Part shown: piece by piece, positions 17,853 to 26,192 of the stretch
Position numbering within the stretch: position 1 is the first letter of the stretch
Layout of the letters: each line of letters begins with the position of its first letter
Source of the DNA: a bacterium
GTDB lineage: Bacteria > Desulfobacterota > DSWW01
Length of the DNA stretch: 64,000 nt
Reading direction: 5' to 3'
Assembly: GCA_028277985.1 (NCBI GenBank)
Contig: JANQFG010000068.1
Span: forward strand, 1-64,000
The notes under the pieces: generated by a model
The model's input: the letters and a program-made list of their open reading frames with translations, nothing else
Database searches by the model: none
What the model was told of the DNA's origin: nothing
Translations under genes and position numbers: made by a program

Positions 17853-18569
17853 GTGTCCACGGGAACAACGGCCGGTCTTGTTGACAGGATCGCAGGCCCG
17901 GCAGCAAAGGCCGGGCTGGACCTGTTGGCTCCCTTCCCGGTAGCCTCCTACAACCGCTCTGTACAAGAGGCCTATGTCCTCCCCACCTTCGCCCGAGAAG
18001 GACCCGTCGGCATCATCCTGGCAAACAGTCGAGCCTTCTGGCCAAGGTTCCTGGAAGCCCTGAAGGCATCCGAGGCTCTTCGCGAATCGAAGCATCCTCT
18101 GAACGCGTACATAGCCGATACAGTCGTTCAGCTCGTGGATGCCTTCTCTGTGGATTTCGAAATCCGCTGGGCTCACGCTTCCGAGCCGAGCCCTGTCGCG
18201 ATGCAACGGGCTGCCATGATGGCCGGTCTCGCCCATACATCGCCGAGCTATTTGAGCATCCATCCAAAGCATGGTCCATGGATAGGTTTGCGTGCAGTCA
18301 TCGTGCTGGACACCGCGTGGGAATCGGGAGATCCCGAACCGGCGCCCGATCCGTGTACGCCCTGCGCAAAGCCCTGCCTCCCTGCGCTGGACAAAGCCGT
18401 GGAAGCATCCAGAAACAACCCGAAGGGAAAGAAAGTCGCAGGAAGCTGGAGACTGTGGCTCGCGGTGCGAGATGCATGCCCCATGGGCCGATCTTCCCGC
18501 TACTCGGACGAACAGTGCGAGTACCACTACCGACCGGACCATGAGTTTCTTCTGGGACTTCTGGGCTAG
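17853..18569 (+). CDS. MMACHC (CblC)-like cobalamin-processing protein
   Basis: 238 residues resembling human MMACHC along its length: GLDLLAPFPVASYN near the N-terminus, SIHPKHGPWIGLRAVIVL (135-152; human CIHPRFGGWFAIRGVVLL), then WRLWLAVRDACP and SSRYSDEQCEYHY (human YRDAVTPQERYSEEQKAYF) and a closing LLGLLG. MMACHC removes the upper ligand of cobalamins using flavin or glutathione. Unlike the human protein, this one has a Cys cluster, CTPCAKPC (Cys168, 171, 175), plus Cys209 in ACP and Cys222. That recalls the Fe-S cysteines of the related QueG enzymes. GTG start after GAGGTGA. The homology is from memory of the human sequence; function is inference. Confidence 0.7.
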   Translation: MSTGTTAGLVDRIAGPAAKAGLDLLAPFPVASYNRSVQEAYVLPTFAREGPVGIILANSRAFWPRFLEALKASEALRESKHPLNAYIADTVVQLVDAFSVDFEIRWAHASEPSPVAMQRAAMMAGLAHTSPSYLSIHPKHGPWIGLRAVIVLDTAWESGDPEPAPDPCTPCAKPCLPALDKAVEASRNNPKGKKVAGSWRLWLAVRDACPMGRSSRYSDEQCEYHYRPDHEFLLGLLG

Positions 18570-18605
18570 GCAACTTCCACGGGGGCCCCTACGGGGAAGT
18601 GATCG
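18563..18605 (-). pseudogene. Duplicated 3' tail of the EEP nuclease gene
   Basis: Forty-three bases here repeat 18624-18666 at an offset of 61 bp with few mismatches. Read on the minus strand, they encode DHFPVGAPVEVA-stop, against DHFPVRATVEVA-stop at the end of the neighbouring nuclease gene. The copy includes that stop codon on one strand and supplies the TAG stop of the MMACHC-like gene on the other. It is either a remnant of a second nuclease gene or a short tandem duplication. Confidence 0.7.
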
Positions 18606-18626
18606 GGGGGAACTTGGGCTGCCGGG

Positions 18627-19412
18627 CTAGGCAACTTCCACGGTGGCCCTCACCGGGAAGTGGTCGGAGGGAAACCGTCCCTGGTACGAAGTTCGCACGA
18701 TCCTCGCCTCTCGTGCGCGGATTCCCGGGCTGGTCAGGATCCAATCCAGGCGACCTTTCTGGGCCTTTCCGGAGAAGCCGTGCCAGGTGCCTTCCCCTGC
18801 GTCATGGGAATGGGTGTCCAGCCAAACGTCTCGGAGGGAGGAGGTCAGGGTCTGGTAAGGGGCGGATCCGGGGACGTCGTTGAAGTCACCGACCAGAATC
18901 ACGGGAAGGTCGTCCCGGTTTCTTTCATGAACGAGGTCCTGCAGCACCATGGCCTGACCGCTTCTTGCCTCTGCGCTGACGTGGTCCATGTGGGTGCAGG
19001 CAAAAAGGAAGACCGTTCCTGTATCCCTGGATCTGCATCTCGCCCATGTTGCCAGCCGGGGATAGGCGCTTCCCCAGCTCTTGCTCGCGTGGACCTCAGG
19101 CGTCTCGGAAAGCCATCGGTCCCCGCTCTCGAGGATTTCCACCGAATCCCGGCTGTAGAAGATGCACGGATAGAAGCGCTCCGGGTCCCAATCCCGGTGA
19201 AGGTCTGCGATCCCGTAGCCGTCCATGGCATCCAACAGCCCGTAGATCTGAGGCCTCCTGCCTTCCTGTGTACCGAAGAGGTGAGGCTTCAGCTCGTTGA
19301 GCAGCTGGACCACCAGGCCCATCCGGTCCGGCCAGTTGTTCTTCCCGTCTTCTTTGTCTTCCTTGCGCAGGTTGATGCTCATGACGTTCAATTCGACCAT
19401 GGGAAACCGCAT
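18627..19412 (-). CDS. Endonuclease/exonuclease/phosphatase (EEP) family protein
   Basis: 261-residue member of the DNase I-like phosphoesterase superfamily. Motifs in order: LNVMSINLR at the N-terminus, the metal-binding Glu in FGTQEG, LFACTHMDH, the GDFNDVPGS catalytic Asp/Asn motif and the C-terminal SDHFPV histidine motif. These residues are all present, so it should be active, but substrates range from nucleic acids to phospholipids and cannot be assigned. An alternative start is the ATG at 19400. No signal peptide, so cytoplasmic. Its last 43 bases are duplicated just downstream. Confidence 0.9.
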   Translation of the reverse strand: MRFPMVELNVMSINLRKEDKEDGKNNWPDRMGLVVQLLNELKPHLFGTQEGRRPQIYGLLDAMDGYGIADLHRDWDPERFYPCIFYSRDSVEILESGDRWLSETPEVHASKSWGSAYPRLATWARCRSRDTGTVFLFACTHMDHVSAEARSGQAMVLQDLVHERNRDDLPVILVGDFNDVPGSAPYQTLTSSLRDVWLDTHSHDAGEGTWHGFSGKAQKGRLDWILTSPGIRAREARIVRTSYQGRFPSDHFPVRATVEVA

Positions 19413-19442
19413 CCTCGCTGCCTGAACGAAAGGGTGAGGGGA

Positions 19443-19979
19443 TCACTCCTTCCCGTGTTTGCTCAGCCTCTTCTTGGTGTAGCGAACGAGCGATCCGAGC
19501 ACGGGGACGTTCTCGTATACGAAAGCGCCCATGTCGAAATAGTCCCGGTGATAGACCGCCTTTCCCGCGTCTCCCCCGAACCGGATGTGGGAGGTTCCAT
19601 CCAGGAGAACCGGCTCTCCTCCCTTGAGTCCTTTGGCCCGGACCTCCATGGTCCAGAAGACCACCGCCTCTCCATCCTTCTCGATTCCATCCGAGAAATC
19701 AAAGCGTATGCTGGTGACGTTCTCGTACATGTCCGCGTAGTATGCCTTCAGGGCTTCACGCCCCTTAAGCTCGACGATCGGGTCCCTGAACATCACGTCC
19801 GGATCGTAGAAATCATCTGCGAGATGCAGGGTTTCCTTGTTGAAGTTGTTGAAAAGGGATTCTATCTCCGCCAATCGACCGCTCATGTCATGCTCCTCCC
19901 CGGAGGCAATTGCGGGTCCCGCGACAAAAAGGATCAGCAGGAACAGGCCGACCCCTCGGTTGGTTGTCTTTCCTATCAT
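19443..19979 (-). CDS. Exported SnoaL/NTF2-like protein
   Basis: 178 residues: signal peptide VGLFLLILFVAGPAIASG, then an NTF2-type alpha/beta cone fold (LADDFYDPDVMFRDPIVELKG, ALKAYYADMYENV, VVFWTMEVRAKG, HYRDYFDMGAFVYE). Such domains bind small hydrophobic ligands or act as isomerases or hydrolases. The start follows GGAGG with good spacing. It lies 120 nt downstream of the DUF1295 membrane reductase on the same strand, so the two may be co-transcribed and act on the same lipid (inference). Confidence 0.8.
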   Translation of the reverse strand: MIGKTTNRGVGLFLLILFVAGPAIASGEEHDMSGRLAEIESLFNNFNKETLHLADDFYDPDVMFRDPIVELKGREALKAYYADMYENVTSIRFDFSDGIEKDGEAVVFWTMEVRAKGLKGGEPVLLDGTSHIRFGGDAGKAVYHRDYFDMGAFVYENVPVLGSLVRYTKKRLSKHGKE

Positions 19980-20099
19980 TGGAACCTCCTCGTGCTCTTT
20001 CGGATATAGATGGCCCGACCAGGTCCCGGGTTCCGGTAATGGTTCGTGGGGAGGATTTCCGGCCTGCGTGCGAGGCACCACAGTCCGTTTCATGCACAC

Positions 20100-20903
20100 T
20101 CAGGAGGGAGGGTTTTCTGCCGGCTTCTTGGGGAACCAAGGTATGAAGGCGCTGGTGGTGCGCTGGTACTCGCGATAAGACTCGCCCTTGCTCTTGAGCG
20201 ACTGCCTTTCTGTATAGGGAATTCCGGTGATCTTGAGCAGAAAAACGCCCATCAGGACGGGCCCTAGAAGCGTGAGCCACCCATAGGGGGATCCCACGGC
20301 CAGGAAGATATAGGCAAACCAGTGGATCCACTCGAAGAAGTAGTTCGGGTGTCTGGAATAGCGCCAGAGGCCCTGGTTGCACGTCTTGCCTTTGTTCTCC
20401 GGCTGGGCCCGATACCGGGCCAGCTGGCGGTCGGCCGTCACCTCCCCGCCCACGGCAATCAGCCAGATCAGGGCCCCCAGGATATCCCACGAATCGAGTG
20501 TGGGTTTCGCATTGAACACCACGGCCAGGAAAGGAAGAGAGAAGAGAACGTCCCAGCTTGCCTGGAATTGGAAGAAGAAGAAGAGGTTCCTCTCCGCCCG
20601 GTCGCCCCAGCTTCTTCTCAATGCCTGATATCGACTGTCCTCAGGCTTGCCGACGAACCGGTTGAAGAACAGGTAGGAACCCAGCCGCAGCCCCCAGAAT
20701 CCCGCCAAAGCAGCGAGCAGGACTCTCCTCCCTGCCAGACCGTCCGCGACCAGAGCGTAGAATACCGCCAGAATGGCCAATCCTGTCGCCCAACCGGCGT
20801 CCACAATGCCGGCGTTCTTGTTGATTCTGGCGACCGAATAGAGGATGGCCATCATGAGGGCCATGCCAAGCCATCCGAAGACGATCATCTGTGCCATGCT
20901 CAT
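20100..20903 (-). CDS. DUF1295 / steroid 5-alpha-reductase-family membrane protein
   Basis: Polytopic membrane protein of 267 residues with about seven hydrophobic helices. The C-terminal family signature is GLWRYSRHPNYFFEWIHWFA, followed by GIPYTERQSLKSKGESYREY, as in DUF1295 and isoprenylcysteine methyltransferase/steroid-reductase relatives that use NADPH to reduce lipids. Start MSMAQ is preceded by AGGAGA at 7 nt. It sits between the NTF2-like protein (downstream) and the nucleotidyltransferase gene (102 nt upstream). Substrate unknown. Confidence 0.85.
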   Translation of the reverse strand: MSMAQMIVFGWLGMALMMAILYSVARINKNAGIVDAGWATGLAILAVFYALVADGLAGRRVLLAALAGFWGLRLGSYLFFNRFVGKPEDSRYQALRRSWGDRAERNLFFFFQFQASWDVLFSLPFLAVVFNAKPTLDSWDILGALIWLIAVGGEVTADRQLARYRAQPENKGKTCNQGLWRYSRHPNYFFEWIHWFAYIFLAVGSPYGWLTLLGPVLMGVFLLKITGIPYTERQSLKSKGESYREYQRTTSAFIPWFPKKPAENPPS

Positions 20904-21004
20904 GGGGCAGGTCTCCTGCAATCCATCCATTTCTTCGATCACACATGCTTTTGATTCAAGATGACGTCTTCAGGAATCGAGATGTCTTCTGCCGAACGGT
21001 ATTG

Positions 21005-21562
21005 TCAGGGATCATAGAGTCTTCGAAGCCGTTCAGGGATGTCCCATGCGTGCATCTTCTCGACGACCGATGGGGGCAGCATCGTTTCCCAGGGCTCTCC
21101 CCGGGCCATTCGCTCCCGAATGTCGCCGGCGACCAGTCCCTTCTGGTCGAGTGGCCTCTCCCAAAGGACCTCGATCTCGAGCCCCTTCGACGTGAACATC
21201 TCCTTCTTCCTTCGCCCCCAGTCATCGTAGATGGTCAGAAAGAACGTTCCGTCCAAGGGTACGTAGAACCCGTAGAGATCGGGCCGGTTCACAGGGAAGG
21301 GAACGATCGAGAACTCTTGCTCGGAAAGTCCCGCTTCGAACAGGACATCCCGGGTCATGACGTAGCGTTCGAAATAGGTCAAAGGGTTGGCATTCGGCTC
21401 GTGCCTTTCAGGATCCGCCCCATCCGCGACCGTCAGCGATGGATCCGGGTTCGTGATGCCCACCACCAGATGCCGGCATCTCGCCTTTCCGGCCATCAAA
21501 TACCGGAGGTGATCGTTGTGCAGCACCTGGAAGCGTCCGTGAATGACCCCCGTCTCAATCAT
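21005..21562 (-). CDS. HxxH nucleotidyltransferase (NMN adenylyltransferase/cytidylyltransferase-like)
   Basis: 185-residue protein of the HIGH-type nucleotidyltransferase fold: GVIHGRFQVLHNDHLRYL at the N-terminus (HNDH in place of HxGH) and the C-terminal LVAGDIRERMARGE in place of the usual SGTxIRxxI. Closest in style to archaeal-type NadM. It overlaps by 8 bp with the upstream CDP-alcohol phosphatidyltransferase gene, so the two are translationally coupled. The pairing raises the possibility that it makes the CDP-activated polar alcohol used by that enzyme rather than NAD (inference). Confidence 0.75.
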   Translation of the reverse strand: MIETGVIHGRFQVLHNDHLRYLMAGKARCRHLVVGITNPDPSLTVADGADPERHEPNANPLTYFERYVMTRDVLFEAGLSEQEFSIVPFPVNRPDLYGFYVPLDGTFFLTIYDDWGRRKKEMFTSKGLEIEVLWERPLDQKGLVAGDIRERMARGEPWETMLPPSVVEKMHAWDIPERLRRLYDP

Positions 21563-22220
21563 GGGTCTTTCCTTTACTTTCGTGCTTGAGGGCGTAGGTG
21601 AGCCTGTTCACCACCACGAGATTGGTATGGACTGCGAGGTAGCAGAGCGCGACCAGTGGCAGGACCGGCAAGATGGGGGTCAGGATGCCGCAGACTGCCA
21701 TGGTCATGGTACGTGTGCCCTTGCTCGCAAGTGTGTGGTTCTCAGGGAGGGGCAGTTGCAGGCCTTCCGCCCGGGCGGCCGAATAGCTGACCAGGTTGCT
21801 GCCCAGAACCGCCAGGGAGGCGATGCACAGGACCTGCCAGGGCGGCAGAGGGGCCGGGAGCCGAATCAGGTAGACGGTGATGCCGATCATGAGGGCTCCG
21901 TCCGCGTAGCGATCGAGCGAAGAGTCCAGCAGGGCCCCGGTCCGGCTCTGCCTACCGGTCAGCCGCGCGAATTGTCCGTCTACGCCATCGAGCACCTGCG
22001 AAACGACGGCTGTTATGCCAGCCGTAAATCCCCACCCGAGACCGAAGAAGACGCCCGCCAGAACCCCGAAGAGAGCGGATGAGACGGTAATCATCCAGGG
22101 ACGAAGCCAACCCAGATTCACCAGCTTCGGCGTGATACGGGCGGAGAGGTTGCATTTGACCCATTTCAGTATGAATCGGTCCGTCGGCTTGGTCTTCCAG
22201 GACTCTGTGTCCATGGTCAT
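21555..22220 (-). CDS. CDP-alcohol phosphatidyltransferase family protein
   Basis: Membrane enzyme of 221 residues that transfers an alcohol-phosphate from a CDP-linked donor. The complete CAP motif is present: DGVDGQFARLTGRQSRTGAL followed by LDSSLD (DxxDGxxARx8Gx3Dx3D, about residues 78-105). Five or six hydrophobic helices surround it. SD GGGAGA lies 8 nt before the ATG. Its 3' end overlaps the HxxH nucleotidyltransferase. This arrangement is seen for dedicated phosphodiester-headgroup or compatible-solute pathways, but the product cannot be named. Confidence 0.88.
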   Translation of the reverse strand: MTMDTESWKTKPTDRFILKWVKCNLSARITPKLVNLGWLRPWMITVSSALFGVLAGVFFGLGWGFTAGITAVVSQVLDGVDGQFARLTGRQSRTGALLDSSLDRYADGALMIGITVYLIRLPAPLPPWQVLCIASLAVLGSNLVSYSAARAEGLQLPLPENHTLASKGTRTMTMAVCGILTPILPVLPLVALCYLAVHTNLVVVNRLTYALKHESKGKTHD

Positions 22221-22368
22221 GCCTGACGTCTCCCTGCATGAAACGTGGCCACCGGGGTTGTCATCAAAGAAATAGGCATTATCATACCAGAACGCTAGGA
22301 TATATGAACCGGATCTACATAGGCTTTACCAGATTCAAGAAAGAAAGAATATAGAAGGAGACAGACCC

Positions 22369-22932
22369 ATGGAGACGAAATCACCCGGATACGACATGTT
22401 CTCCCACGGAGCCAACCTGTTCGCTCGAGGAGAATATGAAGAGAGCATATGCCATTTCACCAAGGCCATCGAGGCCGACCCCCACTTTCATCTCGCCTAC
22501 ATGAGTCGAGGCGCAGCCTGGGCAAAGGCCGGAAACATCGACAAGGCGATGGAGGATTTCAACAAGGTCATCGAGATGCATCCGAACGACGCCAAGGCTT
22601 ACCATTTCCGGGGCCTCGCCTATCTGAAAAAGGAAGACAGGGAGAGCGCGAAGAAGGACTTCGACAAGGCGATCGAGCTGGACGATCGATACGGGGTTGC
22701 CTACTTCAGCAGGGGAACCACCATGTCGGAGATGGGTGACATGGATCGGGCCGGCAAGGACATGGAAATGGCCGCACGTATCGGTGAGGCCAACCTCCAG
22801 GGCTTTGCAGACCATCACAACATCTGGAGAACCAAGTACGACAAGATGGTGGCGGAGCTGAGTGGGGAAAGGGAGCCGGATTGGGCGGTCACGCCGGATC
22901 TGGAGTCCATGTACTCCGTGTACGATGACTAG
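22369..22932 (+). CDS. Tetratricopeptide repeat protein
   Basis: 187 residues with three to four consecutive TPR units: GANLFARGEYEESICHFTKA, SRGAAWAKAGNIDKAMEDFN, FRGLAYLKKEDRESAKKDFD, SRGTTMSEMGDMDRAGKDME. They are followed by a short polar tail ending SMYSVYDD. No signal peptide or membrane helix, so probably a cytoplasmic scaffold. SD AGAAGGAG is 9 nt upstream of the ATG. Monocistronic between two divergent/convergent minus genes; partner unknown. Confidence 0.85.
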   Translation: METKSPGYDMFSHGANLFARGEYEESICHFTKAIEADPHFHLAYMSRGAAWAKAGNIDKAMEDFNKVIEMHPNDAKAYHFRGLAYLKKEDRESAKKDFDKAIELDDRYGVAYFSRGTTMSEMGDMDRAGKDMEMAARIGEANLQGFADHHNIWRTKYDKMVAELSGEREPDWAVTPDLESMYSVYDD

Positions 22933-23013
22933 CAGGTTTCTTTGCACAAGCGATATTCGATCAGGGCGCGGGGCGGGAGCATGAGCTTCCGCCCTCGTGG
23001 TTTCTGCCCGGGC

Positions 23014-24480
23014 TCACCCGCTGTACCGTTCAAGATAGTCTCGAAGGCGCAGCTTTCGCGCCGTGTTCCTCGAACTCATGTATCGAATCTTGCCGAAGAT
23101 GGGCCGTTCCGGGGCCCAGGGGCGGTCGTAACGGCCCAGGGTCCAGAAGATCCCGCTGTAGGAGTTGGGGTCACGGCCATCCAGAGCATACTTGTCGTTC
23201 AACTCGATCATGACTTCCAGCGCTTCGCGAGGAGACGGAGACCACTCGAGAATCTTCTTCCCCCAGATCATGCGAAGGTAGTTCTGGATACGGCCTTCCT
23301 GCAGAAGCTGCCGTTGAGCCGCATTCCAGAGAGGGTCGTGAGTGTGGGCGGCTTCGAACTCGTCCAGCGAGTAGATGTGAGGTCGGGGATCCTTTTCGTG
23401 CTTTCCGAGTGTCTCCTTGGCCCACTCGGGCAGGGAGTCGTATTCGGCGTAGTCCGTTCGTTTTGAACACATGTTGTAGCCGAGCTCACGCCAGGTGATC
23501 AATTGATCGAGGAACCGTTCCGCACCGTCGCTCATGCGCCACCAGCCGGACCGCCCCCCTGTGGCCTTCACCCCCAGGCGGCGCACCGACCATTTCTCGT
23601 ATCGGGTGAGCCTGGCAAGGACTTCGTGGGAGGAAACGTGCCCGAAGTGAAGGTAGGGGGAAAGGCCGCTGGTGACCTCGCTGTCCGGGTGGCTTCCCTC
23701 CTCGGCGTAGCGCCCGATTCGGTGTCGCAGAAACCGGGTCAGGGCGGCGGAGGCTTCCTTTGCACCCCCACGGATCGCAGCAGGTTCCACCCGGTGATCG
23801 ATCGGAAAAGCACCGAGTCCTGCGGCGTCGCCCCGGAGCAACGCTTCGGTCGCTGGCGGCCACCGTGTCATGAGCTTTCTTGGAAGAACCGGCGGGGGTG
23901 GTACGGAAGCGCGGGAAAGCGGGTCTTTTGTCGGAACCGACCGGAGGTGTTCTCTCAACTCGCCCTGCAGGAATCTCCTGAAAGAGAAGGCCGTCAGGAA
24001 GACCCTGTCTGTGGCGGCCAGAGGAAGAATCCCGTTGGAGTCCACCGCCTCCAGACGAATCGGCAAGAGTTTCCCCGCTGCTTCGAGCATGCGGGGCAGA
24101 AAGAAGGCGGGGTAATCGTCGGTAACCACATTGCAGGCCAGGTCGGACAAAGCCTTCAGAAGGCCTTTCCCCTCCCCGAGGGACCGCTCCAGATACGGGT
24201 AGTAGAGAACCGGTTTCTTCTTCAGGCGAGCCCGGTTGTCCGCCATCCCATCCATGATGAACCGGTGGAGCCTGTCACTGGCCCATGGATAGCCGCAACG
24301 GAGCGCCTCGAGAACGACGAGCGGCTTCTTGAGCTCCACGGCCCATTCTACCGCGCGCTGCAGACCGAAGTTGCGCTCGGTTCTCCTTGCTGCCGTCATC
24401 CAGTACAGGACGAAGCCGCCATTCGGTACGACAGGGGCCTCATTGACCGGTCGAATGCGGTTTTCAGGAACGGGAGCCAA
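23014..24480 (-). CDS. phr: Class II CPD photolyase
   Basis: Light-driven repair enzyme for cyclobutane pyrimidine dimers, 488 residues. N-terminal antenna-binding alpha/beta domain (GGFVLYWMTAARRTERNFGL), then the FAD domain. Class II hallmarks near the C-terminus are clear: RMIWGKKILEWSPSP, LNDKYALDGRDPNSYSGIFW and RPIFGKIRYMSS. Length matches the family. It is separate from, and unrelated in class to, the FeS-type cryptochrome/photolyase at 54778-56331. Divergent from the SDR-DUF2867 gene. Confidence 0.93.
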   Translation of the reverse strand: MAPVPENRIRPVNEAPVVPNGGFVLYWMTAARRTERNFGLQRAVEWAVELKKPLVVLEALRCGYPWASDRLHRFIMDGMADNRARLKKKPVLYYPYLERSLGEGKGLLKALSDLACNVVTDDYPAFFLPRMLEAAGKLLPIRLEAVDSNGILPLAATDRVFLTAFSFRRFLQGELREHLRSVPTKDPLSRASVPPPPVLPRKLMTRWPPATEALLRGDAAGLGAFPIDHRVEPAAIRGGAKEASAALTRFLRHRIGRYAEEGSHPDSEVTSGLSPYLHFGHVSSHEVLARLTRYEKWSVRRLGVKATGGRSGWWRMSDGAERFLDQLITWRELGYNMCSKRTDYAEYDSLPEWAKETLGKHEKDPRPHIYSLDEFEAAHTHDPLWNAAQRQLLQEGRIQNYLRMIWGKKILEWSPSPREALEVMIELNDKYALDGRDPNSYSGIFWTLGRYDRPWAPERPIFGKIRYMSSRNTARKLRLRDYLERYSG

Positions 24481-24662
24481 ATGCTTTCTCGTTTGCGGGT
24501 TGTTTGAGATCTGTATACGATTGCATGAGGAAAGTACACTCCCTTGCTTGGTAAAGATGCATGTAGTGTTCCGGGTGATGCACGCATCCTTTCCTCTCTA
24601 AGGCGTGTGAGAACAGGGGCGCTCCAGCGGCCCTGGATGGAAATCTCTCTGAAGGAGAAGAG

Positions 24663-26192
24663 GTGGATTTGAACCGATCAGAGCCGGTGCTGGTGACCGG
24701 CGCAACAGGGTATGTCGGAGGCAGGCTGATTCCTCTTCTCCTGGAATCAGGCTGCCGCGTCCGGGCCATGGCCCGCAGCGTGGACAAGCTGACCCGCCGG
24801 CCCTGGGCAGGGCACAAGAACGTCGAGATCGTTCATGGTGATGCGCTCGACAGGGAATCGCTTGTAGGGGCGGCAAAAGGGTGCTGGGCTATCTACTACC
24901 TCATTCACTCGATGAGCGGCCCGAAGAGGGAGTTTGCAGAAAAGGACCGGGCAGCGGCGGAGAACCTGGTTGCGGCGGCGGAAGGGGCTGGTACGGATCG
25001 AGTCGTCTATCTTGGAGGACTGGGTGAAGAGAGCAGGGGCTTGAGCGAACACCTGCAATCCCGTCATGAAGTGGCCCGCATCCTCCAGGCCGGGCCTGTG
25101 CCGGCCACCCATCTGAGGGCCGGAATGATCCTGGGCTCCGGAAGCGCATCGTTCGAAATCCTTCGATATCTCGTCGATCGTCTCCCCGTGATGGTCACAC
25201 CCAAGTGGGTTCACACCCCCAGCCAGCCGATAGCGATCCGGGACGTTCTTCACTATCTCAAGGGGTGCCTCGAGCAGGAAGCGACCAAGGGCCAGACCCT
25301 GGACATAGGGGGCCCGGACATACTCACCTACCGGGACATCATGGACCTCTACGCCGAGGAGGCCCGTTTGAGGGAGCGCCTGGTCTTGCCGGTGCCGGTC
25401 CTCACGCCAACGCTGAGTTCCTACTGGATTCACCTTGTTACTCCGGTCCATGCATCGATTGCCAGGCCTCTCGCAGAAGGCCTCTCGATTCCGGTCTTGT
25501 GCGAGGACAACCGGATTCTGGAGATGATCCCGCGCGAGCGTTTGACCTGCAGGGAGGCAATACGGCTTGCCCTGGACCGGGTCGAACAGCAGCGTGTGGA
25601 GACGAGCTGGACCGACGCGGGCGGCATGGCCCCTCCGGAGTGGCTGCAGGAGGGGGACGCCTCGTATGCTGGCGGGACCGTGCTCACGTGCGCGCATCGG
25701 ATCAGGCTTCGAGCCGATCCGGAAGAGGTCTGGGCCCCGATCAGCAAGCTCGGAGGGAAGAACGGGTGGTACTATGGGGATTTCCTCTGGGTTGTGCGGG
25801 GGTGGATGGACATGCTGGCCGGAGGAAGCGGAATACGCAGGGGCCGAAGGCATCCGGAACAGCTCTATCCGGGCGATGCCCTCGATTTCTGGAGGGTCCT
25901 GGAAGTGGATGCCCCGAACCGGCTCGTGTTGGTGGCTGAAATGAAGATGCCCGGGGAGGCTACCCTGGAGTTTCGCATCGCGCGCACGGAGGACGGAGAG
26001 ACCGAACTCCGACAGATCTCCACCTTCCTTCCCCGGGGGCTCTATGGGATTGGCTACTGGTGGGCCTTTTATCCCTTCCACGTCTGGCTTTTCAGGGGAA
26101 TGCTCCAATCGATTGCGGAACGGGTTGGAAGACCGGTAGTCGAGGGACCGGCTGCCTTTGACCTACGTACCATGGAAAGGAACGCTCGATGA
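24663..26192 (+). CDS. NAD(P)-binding SDR (NmrA-like) protein with C-terminal DUF2867 domain
   Basis: 509 residues. N-terminal extended-SDR Rossmann fold: VLVTGATGYVGGRLIPLLLE (GxxGxxG), IYYLIHSMSG and VVYLGGLGEES. From about residue 330 comes the DUF2867/SRPBCC-like half (LRADPEEVWAPISKLGGKNG, then WYYGDFLW, LDFWRVLEV, ATLEFRIA). Proteins of this layout are nucleoside-diphosphate-sugar epimerase-like reductases of unknown substrate. GTG start following AAGGAG. The stop overlaps the ATG of the amidohydrolase by 4 bp (ATGA), so the two genes are translationally coupled. Confidence 0.88.
   Translation: MDLNRSEPVLVTGATGYVGGRLIPLLLESGCRVRAMARSVDKLTRRPWAGHKNVEIVHGDALDRESLVGAAKGCWAIYYLIHSMSGPKREFAEKDRAAAENLVAAAEGAGTDRVVYLGGLGEESRGLSEHLQSRHEVARILQAGPVPATHLRAGMILGSGSASFEILRYLVDRLPVMVTPKWVHTPSQPIAIRDVLHYLKGCLEQEATKGQTLDIGGPDILTYRDIMDLYAEEARLRERLVLPVPVLTPTLSSYWIHLVTPVHASIARPLAEGLSIPVLCEDNRILEMIPRERLTCREAIRLALDRVEQQRVETSWTDAGGMAPPEWLQEGDASYAGGTVLTCAHRIRLRADPEEVWAPISKLGGKNGWYYGDFLWVVRGWMDMLAGGSGIRRGRRHPEQLYPGDALDFWRVLEVDAPNRLVLVAEMKMPGEATLEFRIARTEDGETELRQISTFLPRGLYGIGYWWAFYPFHVWLFRGMLQSIAERVGRPVVEGPAAFDLRTMERNAR

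Noticed and set aside
17631-18542. 303-codon minus-strand ORF
   Set aside because: It is antisense to the MMACHC-like gene, has no recognisable motif and a composition full of Arg/Gly/Ser typical of a shadow frame.
24747-26108. 453-codon minus-strand ORF opposite the SDR-DUF2867 gene
   Set aside because: Shadow of a convincing plus-strand gene; rich in His/Arg/Pro and without domain motifs.
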